A stretch of 21,763 bases of DNA from Bacteroidota bacterium (GTDB lineage Bacteria; Bacteroidota; Bacteroidia; Flavobacteriales; Flavobacteriaceae), in the NCBI GenBank assembly GCA_004356305.1, contig SMXJ01000024.1, forward strand, positions 1 through 21,763. Direction: 5' to 3'. The notes beneath the pieces are model-generated. The model did no database searches, had not been told where the DNA came from, and saw nothing but the letters and a program-made list of their open reading frames with translations. This document shows positions 7,368 to 14,207 of the stretch, piece by piece. Positions within the stretch are counted from its first letter, which is position 1, and every line of letters begins with the position of its first letter. A program made the translations under genes and the position numbers.

Positions 7368-8336
7368 TTAGCAACATCCCCCACCGTCATAATGAAAGGT
7401 AGATTCGCTAATAAATATATCATCTCTTCCCAAGCTAGAAAGGTCTCCTGCTGTTTTGTCACAAATGGCCAAAGGTTGGTTTTTCACTAAGACATGTCCT
7501 TTTTTATCATCAAAAAAGTTGTTTTCACCGAAGTAAATCGCGGCTTTTCCAGTAAAGACGCAAGGGCCGTCTTCCGGCATGGGATCTTTGATAGCGGCTA
7601 TTTCGATAGATTCGATATAAACCAGTTTATCTGTTGGATAATTTTTTGGATCGAGTATTCGATAGGGTTTACGTGCTCGGATTTCGATGGTGCCAAATCC
7701 TACGTCGGTAAGCGCTTTCACGTATTCGGCAATCGGTAAACTACCGCTAAGACAAAGGGCACGAAGACGGTCATCGTTCCGAAGTGTTTTGTTCATAGGC
7801 TGTTCACAGGTGGGATCACTCATAATCAGTCTGCCATGAGGTTTTAACACGCGATACATCTCTTCGATTGCGCGTTTCAGGTCGTCTGCCTTAAATATAT
7901 TGAATAAACAATTTTGAGCAGCCACATCTATAGAATTATCATCCACGGGCAAGTTTAATGCGTCCCCCTTTTTTAGGTCCACAAATTCACTCTTAAACCA
8001 AGGGTTCATCGATTCGGCTTCAATGAAATTTTTTCTGGAAGCTTCGAGCATTTCATCCACAACATCGACTCCAACAACGCCATTTTTTTGACGATTGAAA
8101 TAAGCGAATTGCAGTAACTCCATTCCGCCACCAACACCTACATAGAGGGTTTTTGGGTTGTTGGTAAGATCACGTGCGTGGACGGTACTTCCACAGCCAT
8201 AATTCATTTCTTGCATGATCTTGGGTATCTTCATCCCCGGTAGTTCCCATATTGGGTTGGTGGTGCAGCAAAGTCCGATATCCGGAGATAATGCGGCTTC
8301 TTTATATACATCGTGAGTGGTTTCCAGATAGCTCAT
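7368..8336 (-). CDS. arsM: Arsenosugar-biosynthesis arsenite methyltransferase ArsM
   Basis: This SAM-dependent methyltransferase is predicted to methylate As(III) stepwise to dimethylated arsenic, the first step of arsenosugar synthesis. I chose the ATG at 8336 (MSYLETTHDVYKEAAL, 322 aa); an upstream in-frame TTG at 8384 adds an unlikely Leu-rich stretch. From this start, the family block DIGLCCTTNPIWELPG has Cys23 and Cys24, and MNYGCGSTVHARDL has Cys48. These are candidate arsenite thiol ligands. The Rossmann SAM motif LYVGVGGGMELLQF follows, then VVDEMLEASRKN, DNSIDVAAQNCLFN and MYRVLKPHGRLIMSDP. The C-terminus ends Gly-Gly-Gly-Cys-Cys, another possible As(III) or metal site. A 65-nt spacer separates it from the phosphorylase gene upstream. 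Membership in the arsenosugar type of ArsM is supported by these blocks and by the neighbouring arsS. Confidence 0.92.
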   Translation of the reverse strand: MSYLETTHDVYKEAALSPDIGLCCTTNPIWELPGMKIPKIMQEMNYGCGSTVHARDLTNNPKTLYVGVGGGMELLQFAYFNRQKNGVVGVDVVDEMLEASRKNFIEAESMNPWFKSEFVDLKKGDALNLPVDDNSIDVAAQNCLFNIFKADDLKRAIEEMYRVLKPHGRLIMSDPTCEQPMNKTLRNDDRLRALCLSGSLPIAEYVKALTDVGFGTIEIRARKPYRILDPKNYPTDKLVYIESIEIAAIKDPMPEDGPCVFTGKAAIYFGENNFFDDKKGHVLVKNQPLAICDKTAGDLSSLGRDDIFISESTFHYDGGGCC

Positions 8337-8401
8337 AGATAAGTTTTCAATATTTAGTAATAGTAGTAGGTCGTAAAATTTCAAGAATCTTTACGATTGT
8401 T

Positions 8402-9214
8402 TCACATAGATTCAATTAATCGGGCAAATATAGTGATCATATCCGGTTCAGCTTTACCCGCCATGGATAAGATGTCCTGAATGTTTACCGGTTGCAAATT
8501 GTCAGGATCGCATTCATCTGTTATTACTGATAATGCAGCCACGGGCAGTCCTAAATGATTAGCCACAATTACTTCGGGCACCGTACTCATTCCTACGGCG
8601 TCCGCCCCTATGATCTTTAAATAGCGATATTCGGCTCTTGTTTCCAATTGCGGGCCCACCACGCTTGCATAAATGCCTTTATGAAGGACAATCCCATTTT
8701 CCTTCGCTATAGCTTCAATCTTATCATTCATTTCGGGGTCATAAGGTGCACTCATATCGGCAAAACGTTCACCCATTTCACCCACGCCTCTAAAGGCCAG
8801 AGGAGAGCTACCTTGTAAGTTAATATGATCATCAATTAACATTATTTCTCCTTTTTTGAAATTTAGATTGATCGCACCACTCGCATTGCTGATCAAAAGC
8901 TTTTTGATCCCAAGTTCTTTCATGACACGTACAGGAAAAGTCACATCCCGTAAGTTATAGCCTTCATACAAATGAAAGCGCCCTTGCATGAGAAGCACAT
9001 TTTTTCCCGATAAAGACCCATAGATCAATTTCCCCCTGTGGAATTCTACTGTGGCGGTTGGGAAATTTGGAATGTGGTTGTAGCTTACTTCTACTTCTAC
9101 ATTTACTTTTTCAATTATCTTCCCCAGCCCGGTACCTAGAATAATGCCTATTTCCGGATTTTCGAAACCACGCGTTCTTAAATATTTCGCGGAATCTTCT
9201 ATGTATCTTTTCAT
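8402..9214 (-). CDS. Purine nucleoside phosphorylase (trimeric PNP/MTAP family)
   Basis: This 270-aa protein is full length for the trimeric PNP family, which cleaves purine nucleosides with phosphate to base and ribose-1-phosphate. Visible motifs are ILGTGLG (25-31) for phosphate, GRFHLYEGY (78-86), LISNASGAIN (107-116), GIYASVVGPQLETRAEYR (180-197) with Glu191 matching the purine-binding Glu201 of human PNP, and AVGMSTVPEVIVANH (206-220). The base-specificity position equivalent to human Asn243 is Asp233 (ITDECDP). An Asp there is found in MTAP and favours 6-aminopurines such as adenine. In this operon the natural role would be removal of adenine from the 5'-deoxyadenosyl-arsenical made by ArsS. 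That role, and adenine specificity, are inference. It starts 11 nt after the TIGR04282 stop. Confidence 0.9.
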   Translation of the reverse strand: MKRYIEDSAKYLRTRGFENPEIGIILGTGLGKIIEKVNVEVEVSYNHIPNFPTATVEFHRGKLIYGSLSGKNVLLMQGRFHLYEGYNLRDVTFPVRVMKELGIKKLLISNASGAINLNFKKGEIMLIDDHINLQGSSPLAFRGVGEMGERFADMSAPYDPEMNDKIEAIAKENGIVLHKGIYASVVGPQLETRAEYRYLKIIGADAVGMSTVPEVIVANHLGLPVAALSVITDECDPDNLQPVNIQDILSMAGKAEPDMITIFARLIESM

Positions 9215-9225
9215 ATAAATTGAGT

Positions 9226-9834
9226 CTATTTTAAAGGGTTCAAAAACTGTTGAAACACCTCGATTCCCTTAATATCTTCGTAATGATCTATATCATTTTT
9301 TTGCTGTAGCAAATGTAGATTTTCATTTTTCAAATTGGATAAGGTATCTTTCAAGACAGATGAAGTTCCCCAGTTTTTATGTTGAAATAATTCTGCTTTC
9401 AAACTTCGCATTCCCAGTAGATAATAACCTCCATCTTCAGCCGGTCCTATGACAAAGTCATTCGCGTTCAAAGCTGAAAATGCTTCTTCCAGATCCTGTT
9501 GATCCAGGTCGAACATATCACTGCCTATAATTATGATACGTTTATAACCATCCTCAAATCCTTGTTGAAAAGCCCGATGCATTCGTATCCCAAGATCATC
9601 GCCAATTTGTTGTTTTTTTATAAAAGTGGCTTCATTCCAAAGATCGTTTGGCCTAACTTTTACCGAATAATGTACCTGTTTGACCACCGGAAGATCTTCG
9701 GTGATGGAAATGGTGTGCTTCAGTAAGAATAAATAGACTTTCAACGCGGCTTCGTCTCCTACTGTGGCTGCCAGTCGGGTTTTGCATTTACCCAATTCCG
9801 GGTTACGGGTGAAAATAATAAGTAGATCTTTCAA
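9226..9834 (-). CDS. TIGR04282 family arsenosugar-biosynthesis glycosyltransferase (DUF2064)
   Basis: This 202-aa protein has a nucleotidyl/glycosyltransferase-A fold. LLIIFTRNPELGKCKTRLA (4-22) carries the Lys/Arg nucleotide loop. IIIGSDMFDL (101-110) and the hallmark GPAEDGGYYLLG (130-141) follow. WGTSSV (155-160) completes the DUF2064 pattern. TIGR04282 proteins co-occur with ArsS/ArsM, usually with a TIGR04283 partner as here (3692-4396). The only credible start is a TTG at 9834, preceded closely by AGGA; no in-frame ATG exists between the upstream stop at about 9882-9880 and the conserved N-terminus. It lies 19 nt after the rhodanese stop and 11 nt before the phosphorylase gene, tightly within the operon. 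Exact donor and product are not established. Confidence 0.9.
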   Translation of the reverse strand: MKDLLIIFTRNPELGKCKTRLAATVGDEAALKVYLFLLKHTISITEDLPVVKQVHYSVKVRPNDLWNEATFIKKQQIGDDLGIRMHRAFQQGFEDGYKRIIIIGSDMFDLDQQDLEEAFSALNANDFVIGPAEDGGYYLLGMRSLKAELFQHKNWGTSSVLKDTLSNLKNENLHLLQQKNDIDHYEDIKGIEVFQQFLNPLK

Positions 9835-9853
9835 TTTCCTGGATCTAAGATCG

Positions 9854-10357
9854 TTAATCGTAAACCTTATCGCCTTTATTCAGCCATTTTCCCCAAACTT
9901 TGGTATAGGCATGTACATTTTCGGTTTCTTTTCCGTCTGTATCGATAACAGGATACCCCTTGTTTTTCCATTCAAATATACCTCCATATAGATTTTGAAT
10001 GTTAGTGTAACCCAATTTTTTTAGTTTTTCACCAATAGTTTCAGACCTAATGCCCAATGAACAATAGACTACGATGGGAGAATCTTTATCAGGTATACTT
10101 GAAGTGATCGATTGTGACGAAAAATTCTTATAACCCACATATCTGGCCGAAGGAATGTGACTCACTTCAAATTCTTCCATTTCACGGGAATCCAGAATAA
10201 CCAAATCCCCTTTTAATTGATACATTCTTAGTTCCTCCACCGAAATATAAGGAATACTTTCACTATTGAAAAGTCGTAAAACCTGGTCTAGTGATCCTTG
10301 AGCAACAGAAGTACTTGAAATGAAGAATAACAGCATATAAACTAAGGAGTATTTCAT
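9854..10357 (-). CDS. Exported single-domain rhodanese-like protein
   Basis: Starting at the ATG at 10357 gives 167 aa with a signal peptide (MKYSLVYMLLFFISS, cleavage near residue 20), so it is predicted to be periplasmic. An upstream TTG at 10378 is rejected because the ATG overlaps the arsS stop as ATGA, typical of translational coupling. The rhodanese domain spans about 35-138. It has LVILDSREMEEFEVSHIPSA (52-71), the active-site loop VVYCSLGIRSE with Cys99 and Arg104 (97-106), and NLYGGIFEWKNKGYPV (122-137). Rhodaneses transfer sulfane sulfur, but single-domain forms may also handle oxyanions such as arsenate or act as thiol carriers. A conserved tail HAYTKVWGKWL follows. Its placement directly behind arsS suggests a sulfur or redox role in the pathway, for example in thio-arsenical chemistry; this is inference. 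Confidence 0.88.
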   Translation of the reverse strand: MKYSLVYMLLFFISSTSVAQGSLDQVLRLFNSESIPYISVEELRMYQLKGDLVILDSREMEEFEVSHIPSARYVGYKNFSSQSITSSIPDKDSPIVVYCSLGIRSETIGEKLKKLGYTNIQNLYGGIFEWKNKGYPVIDTDGKETENVHAYTKVWGKWLNKGDKVYD

Positions 10358-11442
10358 GGTGCAACAGTCCCTTGGCAACTACTTCCGGCACCGGCCGTAC
10401 AGCCATAACAATGCTGGGAAATAATAATGTTCCTATCGTTTAACAGTTCTTCATTATAATTGTTGATGTGATTTACTTTACTGGCCACCTTTAAATCGAG
10501 CATTTGATTGAAATCGCAGTCGTACAGCCATCCGTCCCAACCTATGGATATAGTGTTGGTACACATCACATTTTGTACCGCTGAAGGATTGTATGCCTCA
10601 ACCAATGAGTACATATAATCTTCATAATTTTCGGAAGCGATTAAGTAATCCAGGAATCGTGAAATCGGCAAATTGGTGATAGCGAACAAATTGTGAAACT
10701 GGATCCCAAAATCTTTCAGTAAAGCTTTTTTAAAGTCTTTTTCCATGCTAGCTTGGTCTCCCGGAAGGAAGGCACCGCTTGGGTTATATACCAGATCCAA
10801 TCTAAGGTCACTATCCGGTATACCATAACCTATTGCGTTCAATTCCTGCAACGCCTTTATGGAAGCATCAAAAACTCCATCACCTCGTTGTTTATCAGTT
10901 TTTCCACGGGTCCAATGAGGCATGGAACTCACGACATGGATGTTATGTTCTTTGAAAAATTCGGGTAGGTCATAGTACTTTTTATTGGCACGAATGATAG
11001 TCAAGTTACTACGGACTATAAAATCTTTGATCCCCGCTTTACTCGCTTCATCCACAAACCATCTAAAGTTAGGGTTCATCTCTGGTGCCCCTCCTGTCAA
11101 GTCGAGGGTATGGGCTTGTGTAGTTCGAATCACTTTCAGGCATTGCTTCATTGTCTCAACGGTCATGATCTCTTTACGATCCGGTCCCGCATCAACATGG
11201 CAATGTTCGCAAACCTGGTTGCACATATAACCTACGTTGATCTGTAGGATCTCTAATTTTTTCGGACGCAAGGGAAACTGACCGGTTTCCTTGATCTTTT
11301 GGGCAAACGGGGTCAATGAACCGTCAAGAAAAATACCATTAGAGAGTATTTCTAATTGCCTATTGGATTGGGCGAGTTCGCTATTGCGTTTATGAAGGGA
11401 TTGAAGTTTTAATTTAGACATTGCTATAGCTTTTCCCGCCAT
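10354..11442 (-). CDS. arsS: Arsenosugar-biosynthesis radical SAM protein ArsS
   Basis: This 362-aa radical SAM enzyme (about 355 if the second ATG at 11421 is used) has the 4Fe-4S motif CNQVCEHC with Cys74, Cys78 and Cys81. The SAM-binding GGAPE lies at about 117-121 (LDLTGGAPEMNP). The C-terminal Cys-rich segment QHCYGCTAGAGSSCQG (343-358) has Cys345, Cys348 and Cys356. Some family members carry selenocysteine in this tail; here all codons are Cys and the frame is uninterrupted. In cyanobacteria ArsS is reported to transfer the 5'-deoxyadenosyl group of SAM to dimethylarsenite, giving the arsenosugar precursor. It overlaps the rhodanese gene by 4 nt. A 7-bp inverted repeat, CATACGG (11440-11446) and CCGTATG (11463-11469), straddles its start codon and might affect translation. 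Confidence 0.94.
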   Translation of the reverse strand: MAGKAIAMSKLKLQSLHKRNSELAQSNRQLEILSNGIFLDGSLTPFAQKIKETGQFPLRPKKLEILQINVGYMCNQVCEHCHVDAGPDRKEIMTVETMKQCLKVIRTTQAHTLDLTGGAPEMNPNFRWFVDEASKAGIKDFIVRSNLTIIRANKKYYDLPEFFKEHNIHVVSSMPHWTRGKTDKQRGDGVFDASIKALQELNAIGYGIPDSDLRLDLVYNPSGAFLPGDQASMEKDFKKALLKDFGIQFHNLFAITNLPISRFLDYLIASENYEDYMYSLVEAYNPSAVQNVMCTNTISIGWDGWLYDCDFNQMLDLKVASKVNHINNYNEELLNDRNIIISQHCYGCTAGAGSSCQGTVAP

Positions 11443-11494
11443 ACGGCTATGTATTGTGACTACCGTATGTTGGGATCTAAGTGATTACAGATTT

Positions 11495-11824
11495 TTATCC
11501 GTCAAGTTTGTTTACTTTGTTCATCATCATTACTGAACTCACCAGAGTAGCCCCACTTTTAATAGCTGCTCCTACGTGAACGGCTTCCATCATTTCTTCT
11601 TTGGTGACACCACGTTGTAAGCCGTCCATGGTGTATGAGTCGATACAGTAAGGACATTGTTCGGTATGTGCCACTGCCAGGGCGATGAGTGATTTTTCTC
11701 GTGCGGTGAGGGCTCCCTCTTCGAATACCTTTCCGTAGTAATCAAAGAATTTAGTGCCTAACTCTTCACTCCATTCGGTGATATTGCCAAACTTACGGAG
11801 GTCTTTAGGATCATAATACAACAT
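11495..11824 (-). CDS. Arsenosugar biosynthesis-associated peroxidase-like protein (CMD/AhpD family)
   Basis: This 109-aa protein of the carboxymuconolactone decarboxylase/AhpD fold carries the redox motif AVAHTEQCPYCIDSY (50-64). Cys57 and Cys60 form a CxxC preceded by His53 and Glu55, the arrangement used by alkylhydroperoxidase D for thiol-disulfide exchange. The rest (GVTKEEMMEAVHVGAAIKSG, 72-91) is typical of the fold. Length and motif fit the small subfamily that accompanies arsS; some relatives have selenocysteine in place of a Cys, not the case here. It is the first gene of the arsenosugar operon, 52 nt upstream of arsS. A reductant or dithiol role, keeping arsenic trivalent or handling peroxide, is plausible but unproven. 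Upstream, TATATTTA (minus strand, 11885-11878) is a near match to the -7 element. Confidence 0.9.
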   Translation of the reverse strand: MLYYDPKDLRKFGNITEWSEELGTKFFDYYGKVFEEGALTAREKSLIALAVAHTEQCPYCIDSYTMDGLQRGVTKEEMMEAVHVGAAIKSGATLVSSVMMMNKVNKLDG

Positions 11825-11877
11825 AAGATTTACTGTTAATTAGATTACCGAAGTTCTTTTATATACTTCTGAAAAGG

Positions 11878-11885
11878 TAAATATA
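11878..11885 (-). promoter_or_regulatory. Weak candidate -7 element for the arsenosugar operon
   Basis: On the minus strand the bases are TATATTTA, seven of eight positions compatible with TAnnTTTG, 53 nt upstream of the first ATG of the operon. No TTTG-type -33 box is recognisable at proper spacing. It is listed because this is the only plausible element close to the operon start. Confidence 0.25.
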
Positions 11886-12093
11886 GCGAAGTAGTCTTTT
11901 AAATTGGAAAAAGCTTACGAAAGATTATCAGAATAAATCGATCAAAACCATAGGTAACTCCGGTTGTAAGAGCGTACTGTACAATTAAAGAACGATCTGG
12001 ATGCGAATAGAACGTAGTTCATGATGGCCAATTAAGCTTTAGGATATCATTTTTAATTCACTATCAATCTGAAAGATGAAGTGTTAAATTTTT

Positions 12094-12115
12094 GTTTATA
12101 TGTACCCATATAAGC
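12094..12115. promoter_or_regulatory. Palindromic hairpin / operator-like site
   Basis: Seven perfect Watson-Crick pairs (TTATATG with CATATAA) around a TACC loop, plus outer G-U and G-C pairs. It lies 270 bp upstream of the arsenosugar operon start and 220 bp upstream of the 73-aa gene. There is no T-run on either side, so it is not a classical terminator. It may be a dimeric-regulator binding site or an RNA hairpin. Confidence 0.35.
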
Positions 12116-12335
12116 TCAAACATTTATAATTTTGGACTCAAATTGATATAGAATTTCATAGGCTCAGAATATTTATGATCAATACAGGAACTACTGCCTT
12201 TCAATGAGGTATAGGCGTTTTATAGCAGAAAAATTCGAACTATATGGAATTTTTAGTACATTGGGCGATTCAGAATATGTGAAAGGCATACTCTACTGAA
12301 ATAAATTAAAAGAATAATTACCAAATAAGAAAAGC

Positions 12336-12557
12336 ATGGAAATATTAGATCAAGCGTTGGAATTTGAACAAAAGAAAACCAGCTTTAAAACAACAAGTGA
12401 ACGAATTGAGGCTTCGCGTGAGGCCAAGAGATTGATATTAGCAATTAATGAATTATATAAAGCCAATAATGATACCGAGTTGATGGATCTTATGAAACGG
12501 CTTACCGTAATCAAGAAAAAAATTGAAAAACGACTCAAGGGCAGACAGGCTGCCTAA
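12336..12557 (+). CDS. Conserved small helical protein of unknown function
   Basis: This 73-aa protein is highly charged and predicted almost wholly helical (MEILDQALEFEQKK, then EASREAKRLILAINELY, then LMDLMKRLTVIKKKIEKR). Its C-terminal half is strongly basic (KKKIEKRLKGR). No cysteine, signal peptide or membrane segment is present. I recall closely similar small proteins of this length in many Flavobacteriia, always hypothetical. The ATG is preceded by an A-rich leader (AATAAGAAAAGC), normal for this group. It ends 7 nt before a strong terminator, so it is a monocistronic, probably well expressed gene. A nucleic-acid- or ribosome-binding role could be guessed from charge, but nothing proves it. 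Confidence 0.85.
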   Translation: MEILDQALEFEQKKTSFKTTSERIEASREAKRLILAINELYKANNDTELMDLMKRLTVIKKKIEKRLKGRQAA

Positions 12558-12563
12558 CGAAAG

Positions 12564-12595
12564 AAAAACCCTTAACATTTGTTAAGGGTTTTTTT
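12564..12595. terminator. Bidirectional rho-independent terminator
   Basis: A 13-bp perfect stem AAAAACCCTTAAC (12564-12576) pairs with GTTAAGGGTTTTT (12581-12593) around an ATTT loop, followed by further T residues to 12595. The A-tract on the other arm gives a T-run on the minus strand too. It therefore serves the 73-aa gene and the convergent sugar operon, whose last stop is at 12609. Confidence 0.93.
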
Positions 12596-12608
12596 ATAGT
12601 TATATCTT

Positions 12609-14189
12609 TTATTGAAAATATATGTATGTGGAAATTACAACAATCACGATTATCAAGCCTACCGGTTTTACGTATTTCCATGCAGTAATATCGACCTGCC
12701 GCGTATATTTTTGGACATAATCTGATTCTCTTGGATACAGTTTCCCGATTCCCAGCATCAAAAGCACATTGAACACGAATAAAATAGCCATTACATGCAA
12801 AAAATGCGGGTAGTCATCACCAAAATAGGGTGCTAGCAAAAACTGGCTGATACTATAGAGCACAACTCCTGAGATGATGGCTATTTTGGCCGCGATCGCA
12901 GGAACACGCTTTGTTAAATACCCTACAATTATGATGGTTAGAATAGGAATGCTGTAGCAGCCATTCACTTCTTGAAGGTAACCAAATAATCCGTCCGGAG
13001 CATTTGCGATAAAGGGAGCAATTGTCATAGAAGCGATAGCCAGAACAATTCCGAAGAGCTTTCCTTTCTTGACAATAGTTCTTTCAACAGCCTCTTTATT
13101 GATATACTCTTTATATATGTCGACCCCAAATAAAGTCACCGAACTGTTCAAAGCACTGTTGAACGAACTTAAAATGGCACCGAACAAAACAGCGGCGAAG
13201 AATCCTACCAAGTATCCGGGAAGCACCTCTTTGACCAGCATTGGGTAGGCTTCATCTGGATTGGTTATTTGTCCTTCAAATAAGTAAAAAGCAATGATAC
13301 CCGGCAGTACAACAATTAATGGACCCAGTATTTTTATACCCGCGGCCAACATCAATCCTTTTTGCCCTTCTTTTAGGTTCTTAGCGGCCAGGGCTCGTTG
13401 TATGATCGCTTGATTGGTTCCCCAATAGAACAATTGAACCAACATCATTCCCGTAAAAATTGTCCCGAAGGGAATAGAAGATTCTGAGTCCCCGGCGATT
13501 ACGAACTTTTCAGGGAGTTTGGAGGTTAATTCGGTTATTCCATCAACCAGGCTGCCATCCCCCACAACCCACAATCCGAAGACAGGAATCATCAACCCAC
13601 CGATCAATAGTCCAACCGCATTTAAGGTATCTGAAACGGCCACAGCTTTTAATCCACCGAAGATGGCATAAATAGAGCCTACTATTCCTATTCCCCAAAC
13701 ACAGATCCAAAGTGCCATTGTATCTGAAACCCCTAATTTTTCAGGCACATCGAACATTGTGCTGATAGCCAGGCCCCCTGAGTACAATACTATGGGCAAT
13801 AGTACGACCATATAACCCGATAAAAATAATCCTGAAGTTATCGCCTTGGTGGCTTTATCATATCTCCTTTCCAGAAACGTTGGAACTGTCGTAATTCCAC
13901 CTTTGAGATAACGTGGAAGTAGAAACATGGCGGTTACAACCATGGCGATGGCCGCAAGCGTCTCCCAGGCCATGACCAGAATCCCTTCGGTAAATGATTG
14001 TCCGTTTAAGCCAACTATTTGCTCTGTCGACAAATTGGTCAATAACAACGAACCGGCAATAACTACAGCTGTTAGACTCCTGCCTCCCAGAAAATAGCCG
14101 TCGGCACTTTTCTCGTCGGTTTTGCGTGTGGTTATATACGAAATGACTGCCACCAATAGGGTAAAGGCTAGAAAGGAAAGAATAGTCAT
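12609..14189 (-). CDS. Sodium:solute symporter (SSS/SGLT-like, sugar-type)
   Basis: This 526-aa, roughly 14-helix protein belongs to the SSS (SLC5) family. The conserved blocks are DGYFLGGRSLTAVVIAGSLL (near 35-54), with the sodium-site helix, then TTVPTFLERRYD (near 110-121), AIFGGLKAVAVSDTLNAVGL (near 184-203), FYWGTNQAIIQRALAAKNLKE (near 264-284) and GAILSSFNSALNSSVTLFG (near 347-365). The pattern FYWGTNQ...QR is close to the galactose/glucose-type SglT branch. It uses the sodium gradient to import a solute, here most likely a hexose or related sugar given the kinase 18 nt upstream and the trehalase before it. It is the last gene of the sugar operon, terminated by the hairpin at 12564-12595. 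The exact sugar is not readable. Confidence 0.9.
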   Translation of the reverse strand: MTILSFLAFTLLVAVISYITTRKTDEKSADGYFLGGRSLTAVVIAGSLLLTNLSTEQIVGLNGQSFTEGILVMAWETLAAIAMVVTAMFLLPRYLKGGITTVPTFLERRYDKATKAITSGLFLSGYMVVLLPIVLYSGGLAISTMFDVPEKLGVSDTMALWICVWGIGIVGSIYAIFGGLKAVAVSDTLNAVGLLIGGLMIPVFGLWVVGDGSLVDGITELTSKLPEKFVIAGDSESSIPFGTIFTGMMLVQLFYWGTNQAIIQRALAAKNLKEGQKGLMLAAGIKILGPLIVVLPGIIAFYLFEGQITNPDEAYPMLVKEVLPGYLVGFFAAVLFGAILSSFNSALNSSVTLFGVDIYKEYINKEAVERTIVKKGKLFGIVLAIASMTIAPFIANAPDGLFGYLQEVNGCYSIPILTIIIVGYLTKRVPAIAAKIAIISGVVLYSISQFLLAPYFGDDYPHFLHVMAILFVFNVLLMLGIGKLYPRESDYVQKYTRQVDITAWKYVKPVGLIIVIVVISTYIYFQ

Positions 14190-14207
14190 GGATTCTGTAT
14201 TTAGAAG

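Larger units (their letters stand above)
11825..12335. other. 511-bp gene-free spacer between divergent genes, with a strong hairpin
   Basis: No credible ORF is present on either strand; the few ATGs are followed by stops within about ten codons. It contains the weak -7 element for the arsenosugar operon. It also holds a perfect hairpin, TTATATG, loop TACC, CATATAA (12096-12113), which extends by a G-U and a G-C pair to 12094-12115. Further features are a TAATTTTG (12127-12134) that matches the -7 consensus on the plus strand, and a short palindrome TCAAATTGA (12138-12146). If the plus-strand element is used, the 73-aa gene would have a leader near 195 nt. The region is long for a flavobacterial divergent spacer and may hold operators or a small RNA; none can be demonstrated. 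Confidence 0.5.

Noticed and set aside
8337..8384. 16-residue N-terminal extension of ArsM from a TTG
   Set aside because: The extension is Leu-rich and not typical of the family; the ATG at 8336 begins the conserved sequence directly.
10358..10378. Seven-residue extension of the rhodanese from a TTG
   Set aside because: The ATG at 10357 starts a normal signal peptide and overlaps the arsS stop as ATGA.
11440..11469. CATACGG/CCGTATG inverted repeat as an operator for arsS
   Set aside because: It is only 7 bp with a 16-nt loop inside an operon and includes the start codon; it may be chance, so it is only mentioned with arsS.
10354..11824. Selenocysteine insertion in ArsS or the CMD-type protein
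   Set aside because: Both frames are free of in-frame TGA and have Cys codons at the relevant places, so no recoding is needed.
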